Origin: Rhizobiales bacterium UBA697
GTDB lineage: Bacteria > Pseudomonadota > Alphaproteobacteria > Rhizobiales > Ancalomicrobiaceae
DNA length: 28,149 nucleotides
NCBI GenBank assembly: GCA_002298965.1
Contig: DBMN01000254.1
Coordinates: 1-28,149, forward strand
Reading direction: 5' to 3'
Both the position numbers and the translations under genes were made by a program. Below the pieces are notes generated by a model. It ran no database searches. It was not told the origin of the DNA and saw only the letters and a list, made by a program, of their open reading frames with translations. This document shows, one piece after another, positions 1-6,886 of this stretch; position 1 is the stretch's first letter, and each line of letters begins with the position of its first letter.

Positions 1-3000
1 GGCCTCGACGCCGCGACCCTTGCGGAACCGCGCGGCGATCCCGGCCGCATCGCAGCCGCCGGGCGAGGCGGCGAGCGCCGCCACCACCACCGCGGTCTGG
101 TCGGTGTCGGCGGCAGGAAAGGCGGGCTTCGCCTCCGCCGCTTCGGGCGCGACCAGCGTCGCCTCGATCTGCTCGGCCTTCTCCGCGGCGGACCCGAACT
201 TCGGGATCTGATACTCGGGCCTGAGCCAACGGACGAGGCCGCGCGCCTCTTCGCGGGCCCGCTCCTTGTTGAGGGCGACGAGACGGGCGAGGATCTCCTC
301 GTCGGAAAGATCCGCCGGCCAGCCGTAGGCATCGGCCACCGCGACGTCGAGCCGGTCGTGGAGTTCCTTCAGGATCAGCACCAGCCCGTCGTCGAAGATC
401 CGCCGCTCGGCCGGGTCGAGATCGGCCGGCGCGACACCGGCGCGCAGGCGTTCCAGCACGTTGTAGAGCCCGGTCAGCGTCAGATGCGGATGCTCGGCGA
501 GCACCCGCTTGCGATGGGCGTCGAGCTCCTCGGCGATGCCGCGGACCTTCTGCTTGCGCAGATCGTCGGTCACCGGGAAGGGGAAGGGGTCGAAGCAACG
601 GGATTTGATGAATCGCGGGCGATCCTCTAGGGTTGAAGCGTTTGCATCAAACCAAACAAGGAAAATTTTCGAAGATAAGATACCTAGTCCAAGGGCATCC
701 TGTATTGCAAATACCATTAATGCATCATCTGGTAAAATATCACATTTGAAAAATGTAAATATTCTGTGCTTTTGAGTGACAGGGGTAGCGATATATCTTT
801 CTATTTGAAGTGCTGGCCGTAATTCTCGACGGGGCTCGCCAAATATCCACCAATTTTCTCGGTAGGAAGCGCGATTATTTGAGTCGCGCTCTGGTTTCAC
901 CGCCATGGCAAGATACTGATAGATCTCCGGAAATTCGTTCCGAACTTGATCGATATTGAGCCCGAACAGATCGATCACCATCACGTCTCGGGCACGGCCA
1001 GTCAGGTCGCGGCCGTTTCGATACTCTCGAATATGGCGATCTGCGCCGGGGCGAACACCCAAGCCGAGTCGAATTGCTTCGGATGGTGAGACGATGAAAC
1101 CGGACCCATGAAGTTTCATGCCTGGTGAACAGATACCGCTATTGGCCATCAGCTCTTTGGCCGCAGTGACGTCCACGCCGATCGTCAAATCCGAATTGAT
1201 ATCCCCCCATCTCCCAATCAGATCCACAACCGGCGCATCCGTCTCGAGCCCCTCCTCAAGACTCACTTCGCGCAACATACCCTCGTGCTTGCCGGCCTCC
1301 GCCACGGTCATGGCGATGCGCACCGCAGCACTGTCGCGGGTCGCCTTGGTCCAGGCGTGATCGGGGATCGCCATCACCAGCGACACCGGCTTCTTCGCCT
1401 TCAGGTGCCGTTCCATCACCCTGCGCTGGAATACCTGGCTGATCGAATTGGTCGTGACGAGGCCGAAGCGGACGAGCGGCGAGCCGCGCTTGGTAAGAAG
1501 CTCGGCCGCGCGATCCCACCAGTACATGACGAAGTCCGCGCTCTCGTTCATGTGGCGGTGCACCGACCACAGCGCTTCGGTGTAGCCGTCGCCGAGGCGA
1601 TCCCGCATGTACTTGCCGCCGATGAACGGCGGATTGCCGACGATGAACTCCGCCGTCGGCCACTCCGGCCGGCGCGGGTTCGGATATGTCTCGCGCCCGT
1701 CGACGATCTTCGGCAGCGGCCAGCCGTCCCAGGTCAGCACCGCGTCCATCTGCCGGATGTTCCTGAAGGCCCGCAGGATCGGGTCCTCCGGCGCGCTGCC
1801 CCGGGTGCGGAAGTGCCATTGCAGATGGCCGATCCACAGCACCAGCTCGGCGATCGCCGCGGCGCGCGGGTTGAGCTCCAGCCCGAGGAACTGGTGCGGG
1901 TCGACCGAATCGGTCTCGTAGCCCAGCCCCTCCTGACCGCCGAGCGCGGCGAGCGCCTCCAGCACCTCGCCTTCCAGCCGCTTCAGCAGTTCCAGCGACA
2001 CGTAGAGGAAGTTGCCGGTGCCGCAGGCCGGATCGAGCACCCGCGTCTTGCACAGCCGCTCGTGGAAGGCACGAATGGTGGCGATCGCCTCCTTGGTCCG
2101 CCCCTCGGCCCGTTGCCGCTCGGCTGTGGTGAGCGCGCCGTTCCAGTCGGCCCGGAGCGGTTCGAGCACCGTCGCCACGACCAGCCGTTCGACATAGGCG
2201 CGCGGCGTGTAATGGGCGCCGAGCCGCTTGCGTTCGGCCGGATCGAGCGCCTGCTCGAGCAGCGTGCCGAAGATCGCCGGCTCGACCTCGCGCCAGTCGG
2301 CCTCCGCCGCCCGCCGCAGTTCGCCGATCTCCTCGGCATCGAGCGGCAGAACGGTCCGCCGCTTGAAGAATTCGCCGTTGAAGCGCCGGACCTTGGCCTC
2401 GATCGGATAGGCGAAGTCGCCCTTGTCCATCGCCTCCCACAGCTGCCCGACCATCGGCACGAACTTGGACGGATCGGCCTCGCACTTCTTCAGGAGATCG
2501 CGGAACGAATCCTTCGGCAGCAGCCCGACGTCCTCGGCGAACATGGTGAAGAGGCAGCGCATCAGGAACATGGCGACCTCCTCGGTCGGCCAGCCGTGCT
2601 TCTCCGCCGCCTTGGACACCGCCGCCAGCCGCTCGGCGATCTCGCGCGTCACCCGCGCCGCCTTCTTCGACGGATCGAGCGCCTGCGGATCGAGCCAGAT
2701 CGCCTTCAGCCGCGCCCGGATCTCCGCCTTGCGCAGATCCTCGAGATAAATGCGGAAGCCCTGCCGGTCGGGGAACTGGGCGTAGTTCTTGCCCTGTCCG
2801 GTGAAGTCGGCGAAGACCTCGATGACGTGGCCGACGTCGCACACCAGGACGAAGGGCGGCCAGCCGTGCGCCTGCGGCAGGCAGCGGGCATAGTTCACCG
2901 CCTGGTTCTTGGCGTCGAACATCAGATTGTCCCACGACCGGTCGGCGCCGCGCCGGCCGCGGGTCCTGGTCTCGCCGAAATGATCGGGGGCCGCCTCGAG

Positions 3001-3285
3001 TTCCTTGCCGTAGCCCGCCCGCTGGCGGCTCTGCTTGGCCTCGAGCACGAAGGAGCCGCGCTTGTAGAGGTCGATCCGGCGATGGGCGAAACTGCCGTCG
3101 CCGTTCGGTTCCTTGACCGCGCGCTCGAAGACGTAGTCGTTGAGCTCCGACGTCGCCGCCGCCGGCTCGGGCCGCGCCACGCCGATCACGTCGCACAGTT
3201 CCGACAGGAAGAGCGCATAGTTCGCCCGTTCCTGCCCGCCTTCGCCGCCCGACCACCGCGCGATGAAGCTCTCGACGTCCGCCAT
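1..3285 (-). CDS. MmeI-like type IIL restriction-modification enzyme (partial, C-terminus beyond window)
   Basis: One open frame runs from ATG at 3285 off the left edge, at least 1095 codons. In the MmeI family one chain cuts and methylates DNA (N6-adenine). Visible parts in order: an N-terminal nuclease with D72-X9-E82-A-K84, the exact D-X9-EXK spacing of MmeI; a helical linker; a gamma-class methyltransferase with motif I DPACGTGNF (418-426) and motif IV NPPF (551-554); a target-recognition region from about residue 676, opening near GMKLHGSGF; then the family signature KHRIF, LSSKIF, FDPFPFP (about 850-915) and a C-terminal domain with LTGLYNVLERLR. Both activities look intact, so this is a full enzyme and not a lone methylase or a BREX PglX. 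Residues about 676-895 are coded by about 49% GC DNA (hand count 601-1260), with ATA, AGA and TTA codons unlike the flanks. A G-rich run about 10 nt upstream is the only RBS-like signal. The target sequence cannot be predicted. Confidence 0.93.
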   Translation of the reverse strand, partial: MADVESFIARWSGGEGGQERANYALFLSELCDVIGVARPEPAAATSELNDYVFERAVKEPNGDGSFAHRRIDLYKRGSFVLEAKQSRQRAGYGKELEAAPDHFGETRTRGRRGADRSWDNLMFDAKNQAVNYARCLPQAHGWPPFVLVCDVGHVIEVFADFTGQGKNYAQFPDRQGFRIYLEDLRKAEIRARLKAIWLDPQALDPSKKAARVTREIAERLAAVSKAAEKHGWPTEEVAMFLMRCLFTMFAEDVGLLPKDSFRDLLKKCEADPSKFVPMVGQLWEAMDKGDFAYPIEAKVRRFNGEFFKRRTVLPLDAEEIGELRRAAEADWREVEPAIFGTLLEQALDPAERKRLGAHYTPRAYVERLVVATVLEPLRADWNGALTTAERQRAEGRTKEAIATIRAFHERLCKTRVLDPACGTGNFLYVSLELLKRLEGEVLEALAALGGQEGLGYETDSVDPHQFLGLELNPRAAAIAELVLWIGHLQWHFRTRGSAPEDPILRAFRNIRQMDAVLTWDGWPLPKIVDGRETYPNPRRPEWPTAEFIVGNPPFIGGKYMRDRLGDGYTEALWSVHRHMNESADFVMYWWDRAAELLTKRGSPLVRFGLVTTNSISQVFQRRVMERHLKAKKPVSLVMAIPDHAWTKATRDSAAVRIAMTVAEAGKHEGMLREVSLEEGLETDAPVVDLIGRWGDINSDLTIGVDVTAAKELMANSGICSPGMKLHGSGFIVSPSEAIRLGLGVRPGADRHIREYRNGRDLTGRARDVMVIDLFGLNIDQVRNEFPEIYQYLAMAVKPERDSNNRASYRENWWIFGEPRRELRPALQIERYIATPVTQKHRIFTFFKCDILPDDALMVFAIQDALGLGILSSKIFLVWFDANASTLEDRPRFIKSRCFDPFPFPVTDDLRKQKVRGIAEELDAHRKRVLAEHPHLTLTGLYNVLERLRAGVAPADLDPAERRIFDDGLVLILKELHDRLDVAVADAYGWPADLSDEEILARLVALNKERAREEARGLVRWLRPEYQIPKFGSAAEKAEQIEATLVAPEAAEAKPAFPAADTDQTAVVVAALAASPGGCDAAGIAARFRKGRGVEA

Positions 3286-3334
3286 GCCGTGCCAACCCCC
3301 GTTCGACGACGGCAGACTAGAGTCCCCGCCCCAC

Positions 3335-3350
3335 CGGAGCAATCGCTCCG
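3335..3350 (-). terminator. small stem-loop after the dehydrogenase gene
   Basis: CGGAGC (3335-3340) and GCTCCG (3345-3350) form a 6-bp stem with a 4-nt loop in the 138-bp gap between the dehydrogenase stop and the restriction-modification start. There is no T run on either side, so termination here is only a suggestion. Confidence 0.25.
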
Positions 3351-3423
3351 ACCGGCGAAAGACACTCATGCCGCGCGACGGCGGCGACGGGACGCAGGGG
3401 TTGCTCGACCGTCCGCCCTGCCC

Positions 3424-4356
3424 TCAGGTCTCGGCGCTGGCGAGCAACGACAGGACGTGGGCATGCGAGGCGTCGAAGGCGACCTGTTCCTCGTCGGTGA
3501 AGCGGCAGGCGACGACGCGTTCGCGCCCCGACCGGCCGATGACGCAAGGCACGCTCATCACCGCGTCGCGCACGCCGTATTCGCCCTCGAGCAGGGTGCC
3601 GACCGGCAGCACCGAGTGTTCGTCGCCGGCGATCGCCCGGATGATGCGATAGACGCTCGCCGCGATGCCGTGGTTGGTGTTGCCCTTGCCCGCCAGGATG
3701 TCGAGGCCGATCTGGATCACCCGCTTGCGCACGCCGTCGCGGTCGATCGGCGCCACGCCGTTGAGCGAACAATAGGTCTCGATGTCGAGGCCGCAGACGT
3801 TGCACAGGCTCCAGGGGATGAAGCTCGTCTCGGAATGATCGCCGATCACCCAGCCGAAGATGTTCTTCGGATCGATGCCGACGTGGTCCGAGACGATGCG
3901 CATGAAGCGCGCCGTGTCGATGATCGTGCCGAGGCTGATCACCCGCTCCTTCGGAAACGACGAATGGCGCAGCGCCACCTGGGTCAGGATGTCGACCGGG
4001 TTGGTCACCGTCAGCACGATGGCGTTCGGCGACGTCCGCTCCACCTCGGCGATGATCTCGCGCATGATCGCGGTGTTGATCTTCACCAGCATGTCGCGGG
4101 TCTGACCGGGTTTGATGTTCGCCCCCGCCGTCACCACGACGATGTCGCTGCCCTTGGCGTCGTCGAAGTCGCCGACCACCAGCCGCGGGTTCTGCGCGTA
4201 GATGAAGGAGGTGATGTGGGAGAAGTCCCAGATCTCCGCCCGCGCCTTGTCCAGCGCCTTGTCGATCGCGACGATCTCCGTCGCCACGCCGGCGTTCAGG
4301 AGATGGCCGACCACCTCGGTGCCGACCGCGCCCATTCCCACCACGGTGATCTTCAT
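3424..4356 (-). CDS. L-2-hydroxyacid dehydrogenase of the LDH/MDH superfamily
   Basis: 310 aa, the usual length for NAD-dependent lactate/malate-type dehydrogenases. Seen: Rossmann motif GMGAVG (7-12); D32 at the end of strand beta-2, indicating NAD over NADP; the active-site loop AGANIKPGQTR with R87 (Arg109 in LDH numbering); N119; D147 and R150 (Asp168/Arg171); and catalytic H174 in GDHSETSF (His195). The key discriminator at canonical position 102, Gln in lactate and Arg in malate dehydrogenases, is Ile81 here. The gene is therefore probably neither a classical ldh nor mdh; branched or other 2-hydroxyacids are possible, since hydroxyisocaproate dehydrogenases belong to this superfamily. 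It also lacks the sucCD neighbours usual for the citric-acid-cycle mdh of alphaproteobacteria. A GGAGG sits about 8 nt before the ATG. It lies 83 bp downstream of rubrerythrin on the same strand and may be co-transcribed with it. Confidence 0.85.
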   Translation of the reverse strand: MKITVVGMGAVGTEVVGHLLNAGVATEIVAIDKALDKARAEIWDFSHITSFIYAQNPRLVVGDFDDAKGSDIVVVTAGANIKPGQTRDMLVKINTAIMREIIAEVERTSPNAIVLTVTNPVDILTQVALRHSSFPKERVISLGTIIDTARFMRIVSDHVGIDPKNIFGWVIGDHSETSFIPWSLCNVCGLDIETYCSLNGVAPIDRDGVRKRVIQIGLDILAGKGNTNHGIAASVYRIIRAIAGDEHSVLPVGTLLEGEYGVRDAVMSVPCVIGRSGRERVVACRFTDEEQVAFDASHAHVLSLLASAET

Positions 4357-4385
4357 GGATCGCCTCCTGCCCCGTCCGGCATCGG

Positions 4386-4431
4386 CCGCTCCGCCCGACC
4401 GAGGGTCGAGCCCTCGGGCGGCGCGGAGCGG
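4386..4431 (-). other. intercistronic hairpin between rubrerythrin and dehydrogenase
   Basis: Outer arms CCGCTCCGC (4386-4394) and GCGGAGCGG (4423-4431) are perfect complements. Inside them CCGAGGG (4399-4405) pairs with CCCTCGG (4411-4417). This large GC stem-loop fills the gap between the two genes. No U tract follows on the minus strand, so partial termination or transcript processing that sets different levels of the two genes is as likely as full termination. Confidence 0.45.
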
Positions 4432-4439
4432 GTCTCGTC

Positions 4440-4940
4440 TCAGTCGACCGCGTCGTAGAACTCGCCGCGCGCGCCGCAGACCGGGCAGGCGTCCGGCGCC
4501 TTGCCGATCACCGTGTGGCCGCAGATCGGGCAGACGTGCAGCTCGATCTCGCCGAGATCGCGCCCCGCCTTCACCGCCGCGAGCGCCGCCTGGAAGAGCT
4601 CGTGATGGACCTTCTCGACCTCGAGCGCGAAGCGCATCGAGCGGGCGGCCTTGCGGTTTCCTTCCGCCTCGGCGCGCTCCACCATCGGCGGATACATCTC
4701 GGTGAACTCCTCGTGCTCGCCGGCGATCGCCTTCTCGAGATTGGCCGCCGTCGCCTCGACGCCGCCCATCGCCTTGAGATGGGCGATCGCGTGGATCGTC
4801 TCGGCCGCCGCCACGGCGCGGAAGAGCTTGGCGACGCCGGGCATGCCCTCCTCGTCGGCCTTCTCGGCCCAGGCGAGATACTTGCGATTCGCCTGCGATT
4901 CGCCGGCAAAGGCATATGCGAGATCGTCGGTCGTCGACAT
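4440..4940 (-). CDS. rubrerythrin
   Basis: 166 aa with a ferritin-like diiron four-helix domain followed by a C-terminal rubredoxin-like Fe(SCys)4 knuckle. Rubrerythrins reduce hydrogen peroxide in the cytoplasm with electrons from NAD(P)H-linked donors. Expected diiron ligands are visible: E14 (AGESQA), E47 and H50 (AETIH), E75 and E78 (GEHEEF), and E109 and H112 (EKVHHE). The iron-sulfur knuckle is CPICG (C137, C140) and CPVCG (C152, C155), so the electron-transfer domain is intact. The order is diiron then rubredoxin, the classical arrangement. The ATG at 4940 has a GAGAGG about 10 nt upstream. The gene is transcribed away from the L,D-transpeptidase gene, with an AGAA-N3-TTC palindrome in the shared upstream region. 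Confidence 0.95.
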   Translation of the reverse strand: MSTTDDLAYAFAGESQANRKYLAWAEKADEEGMPGVAKLFRAVAAAETIHAIAHLKAMGGVEATAANLEKAIAGEHEEFTEMYPPMVERAEAEGNRKAARSMRFALEVEKVHHELFQAALAAVKAGRDLGEIELHVCPICGHTVIGKAPDACPVCGARGEFYDAVD

Positions 4941-4989
4941 GGAGGTCGTCCTCTCGTGGCGGCCGACCGGGACGGTCCTGCCGCAGGTT

Positions 4990-5023
4990 CCGGTGAAGAT
5001 CGAAGCATTCTAGGATTCACCGG
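4990..5023 (-). promoter_or_regulatory. inverted repeat upstream of rubrerythrin, possible Irr/Fur-family operator
   Basis: CCGGTGAA (4990-4997) and TTCACCGG (5016-5023) are perfect 8-bp inverted arms with an 18-bp spacer. The spacer, read on the minus strand, holds CCTAGAATGCTTCGATC (5014-4998), with the AGAA-N3-TTC core of the iron-control element bound by Irr in rhizobia (TTTAGAA-N3-TTCTAAA), though the outer bases match poorly. It lies about 50-80 bp before the rubrerythrin ATG, a sensible operator position. Family-level inference only. Confidence 0.3.
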
Positions 5024-5126
5024 GGATCGTCGGCATCGGCCGAAACCCGTAGGCAGACGAGCCCTGCGCTCGACGCCGACCGGTCCGGGTGCGAGGATCG
5101 CGGCTCCACCGGATTCGCAAGCCCCC

Positions 5127-5675
5127 ATGCTCCGCCGCACCGTCCTCCCCCCTCGCCCGCCGATCGTCCTCCGCGTCCGCCCACTGCCAGGCCGACCGAC
5201 CCGCGGCATCCTGACCGGCGCCGGCCTGACGCTGCCCTGTGCGCTCGGTCGTTCCGGTACCACGCGGATGAAACGGGAAGGCGACGGCGCCACGCCCATC
5301 GGCCGCTTCGCCCTGCTCCATGGCTACCGGCGGAACGATCGCGGCCTGCCGGTCGCCGCCCCCTTCCCGCTCGTGCCGATCCGGGCGGAAGACGGCTGGT
5401 GCGACGACATCGGCGACGGCCGCTACAATCGGCGGGTCACCCTGCCCTTCGCCGGATCACACGAAGTGATGCGGCGCGACGACGGGCTCTACGACATCGT
5501 CATCGTGCTCGACGCCAATGTCCGGCAGCGGTCGATCGGTCGCGGCAGCGCCATCTTCTTCCATTGCGCGCGTCCGGGCCATGAGCCGACCGCCGGCTGT
5601 GTCGCCCTCGCCCCCGCCGACATGCGTCGCCTGCTGCCGCGGCTCGGTCGCCGCACGGTCCTGGTCGTCGGCTGA
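5127..5675 (+). CDS. YkuD-type L,D-transpeptidase family protein
   Basis: 182 aa from the ATG at 5127; the frame stays open upstream, but that part reads antisense through rubrerythrin and is not coding. The family signature is present: CALGRSG near residue 38, KREGDGATPIG (49-59), DGWCDD (89-94), YNRRV, and the catalytic block H146...PTAGC158VAL, whose Cys is the acyl-enzyme nucleophile of L,D-transpeptidases that form 3-3 peptidoglycan links or attach proteins. The short stand-alone form without a signal peptide is common for this subgroup in alphaproteobacteria, so its exact substrate is uncertain. It is divergent from rubrerythrin and convergent with yggS. There is no strong Shine-Dalgarno before the ATG. 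Confidence 0.85.
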   Translation: MLRRTVLPPRPPIVLRVRPLPGRPTRGILTGAGLTLPCALGRSGTTRMKREGDGATPIGRFALLHGYRRNDRGLPVAAPFPLVPIRAEDGWCDDIGDGRYNRRVTLPFAGSHEVMRRDDGLYDIVIVLDANVRQRSIGRGSAIFFHCARPGHEPTAGCVALAPADMRRLLPRLGRRTVLVVG

Positions 5676-5697
5676 TCGGGCATCACACACCGCGCGG

Positions 5698-5934
5698 GAC
5701 TCGCCATCGGTGCATCTCGTTCCGCCGACTCGTTTCGGATGCAATCGGATCGCTCGCGAATCGAGCTGGAACGCGACCCCCTCCAGGATTCGCTGGGAAG
5801 CCCCAGGACGGCCGCGCCGGCGCCTCCGCCCCAACCCCTCGTCGCACTTCGAGAATGCCCGCCCACGAGTCTCGCTCGAGGTCGATCGTTTCGGATTCGA
5901 AATCATCTCGGAGTCGCAGCGATTCCGCCGACTC
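5698..5934. repeat. cluster of nine GANTC (CcrM-type) sites in non-coding DNA
   Basis: The 277-bp gap between the convergent L,D-transpeptidase and yggS genes has no convincing ORF. It holds nine GANTC pentamers, starting at 5698, 5727, 5758, 5787, 5867, 5894, 5911, 5921 and 5930. About one is expected by chance. A 15-bp direct repeat, TTCCGCCGACTCGTT, occurs at 5720 and 5923, and each copy contains one of the sites. GANTC is the target of CcrM, the cell-cycle adenine methylase of alphaproteobacteria. Being between two gene ends, it is not an obvious promoter. Confidence 0.8.
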
Positions 5935-5952
5935 GTTCTGCGTGTCTTCACC

Positions 5953-6624
5953 TCAGACCGGGTACGACCGACCACCGAAGAGCGCGCTGCCGACCCGCAC
6001 GTGGCTGGCGCCGAGACCGACGGCGATCTCGAAGTCGGACGACATGCCCATCGACAGGCCGCTCACGCCGCAGTCGCGCGCGAGCTTCGCCAGCAGCGCG
6101 AAATGCGGACCCGGCGCATCCTCGACCGGCGGGATGCACATCAGCCCCTCGATCGCCAGACCGTGCACGCTGCGGCAGCGCTCGACGAAGGCGACCGTCT
6201 CGCGCGGGTCGATGCCGGCCTTCTGCGGTTCGGCGCCGGTGTTGACCTGGACGAAGAGCCGCGGCTTACGTCCCTGCTTGACGGCCTCCGCCGCGATCGC
6301 CGCGGCGATCTTGTCGCGGTCGACCGTGTGGATCACGTCGAACAGCGCCACCGCCTCGGCCGCCTTGTTGGACTGCAGCGGCCCGATCAGGTGTAGCTCG
6401 ATGCCGTCGGTCTCGCCGCGCAGGATCGGCCACTTCGCGGCCGCCTCCTGCACCCGGTTCTCGCCGAAGATCCGCTGACCGGCCGCGATCACCAGACGGA
6501 TGTCCTCGACGCCGAAGGTCTTGGAGACGGCGACCAGCGTCACCGCCCCGTCCGGACGGCCGGCGGTCCTCTCGGCGCGGACGATGCGGCGGCGGATGTC
6601 GGCGAGACGGTCGGCGGCGGTCAT
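5953..6624 (-). CDS. YggS/PROSC-family pyridoxal-phosphate homeostasis protein
   Basis: 223 aa, normal for the COG0325 family: a single TIM-barrel domain like the N-terminal half of alanine racemase, which binds PLP and buffers free PLP without known catalysis. Seen: the PLP lysine K35 in LVAVSKTF; GENRVQE; HLIGPLQSNK; FVQVNTG; GLMCIPP; and a C-terminal SMGMSSDFEIAV...VRVGSALFG, which holds the phosphate-binding loop. The ATG at 6624 agrees with the family start. It is divergent from leuS, with 262 bp between them, a common neighbour pair in rhizobia-type genomes. Confidence 0.95.
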   Translation of the reverse strand: MTAADRLADIRRRIVRAERTAGRPDGAVTLVAVSKTFGVEDIRLVIAAGQRIFGENRVQEAAAKWPILRGETDGIELHLIGPLQSNKAAEAVALFDVIHTVDRDKIAAAIAAEAVKQGRKPRLFVQVNTGAEPQKAGIDPRETVAFVERCRSVHGLAIEGLMCIPPVEDAPGPHFALLAKLARDCGVSGLSMGMSSDFEIAVGLGASHVRVGSALFGGRSYPV

Positions 6625-6886
6625 GGGGCTCTCCGGGTGATCTGGCGGGTCGTCGCCCGCATATCACGCCCGATCGGCCGGCGTCATCCGTCGCGACGAC
6701 GGTGCCGGCCTCCCGATCGGTGTCGCGGGACATCCTCCGCGCGCCGAAATCCGCCCCCGCGCGGCTTCGAACCATTGACCGAGGGGGTGCTTTCTGTTGA
6801 AGGTCGGGCCGAGCATTTCGCGCCGCTTCGCGCCCGCGCGCCGAGGCCCCGCGCCCCATCCCCGGATACGGACTTCGAACCTTCCC

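Noticed and set aside
1..3285. BREX PglX methylase or orphan methylase
   Set aside because: An N-terminal D-X9-EXK nuclease motif is present and motif IV is NPPF as in MmeI; no BREX neighbours are in the window.
1256..3295. 679-codon minus-strand frame offset from the restriction-modification gene
   Set aside because: Arginine-rich composition without family motifs; the adjacent frame starting at 3285 carries all MmeI motifs and is open over more than 1095 codons.
3424..4356. Citric-acid-cycle malate dehydrogenase (mdh)
   Set aside because: The malate-selecting Arg at position 102 is Ile here and the sucCD context is missing.
1285..4458. 1057-codon plus-strand frame opposite the restriction-modification and dehydrogenase genes
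   Set aside because: Antisense shadow typical of high-GC DNA; it spans two unrelated genes and shows no domain motif.
6760..6800. tRNA-like T-arm (TTCGAACC) before leuS
   Set aside because: No acceptor, D or anticodon stems could be built around it, so it is not a tRNA.
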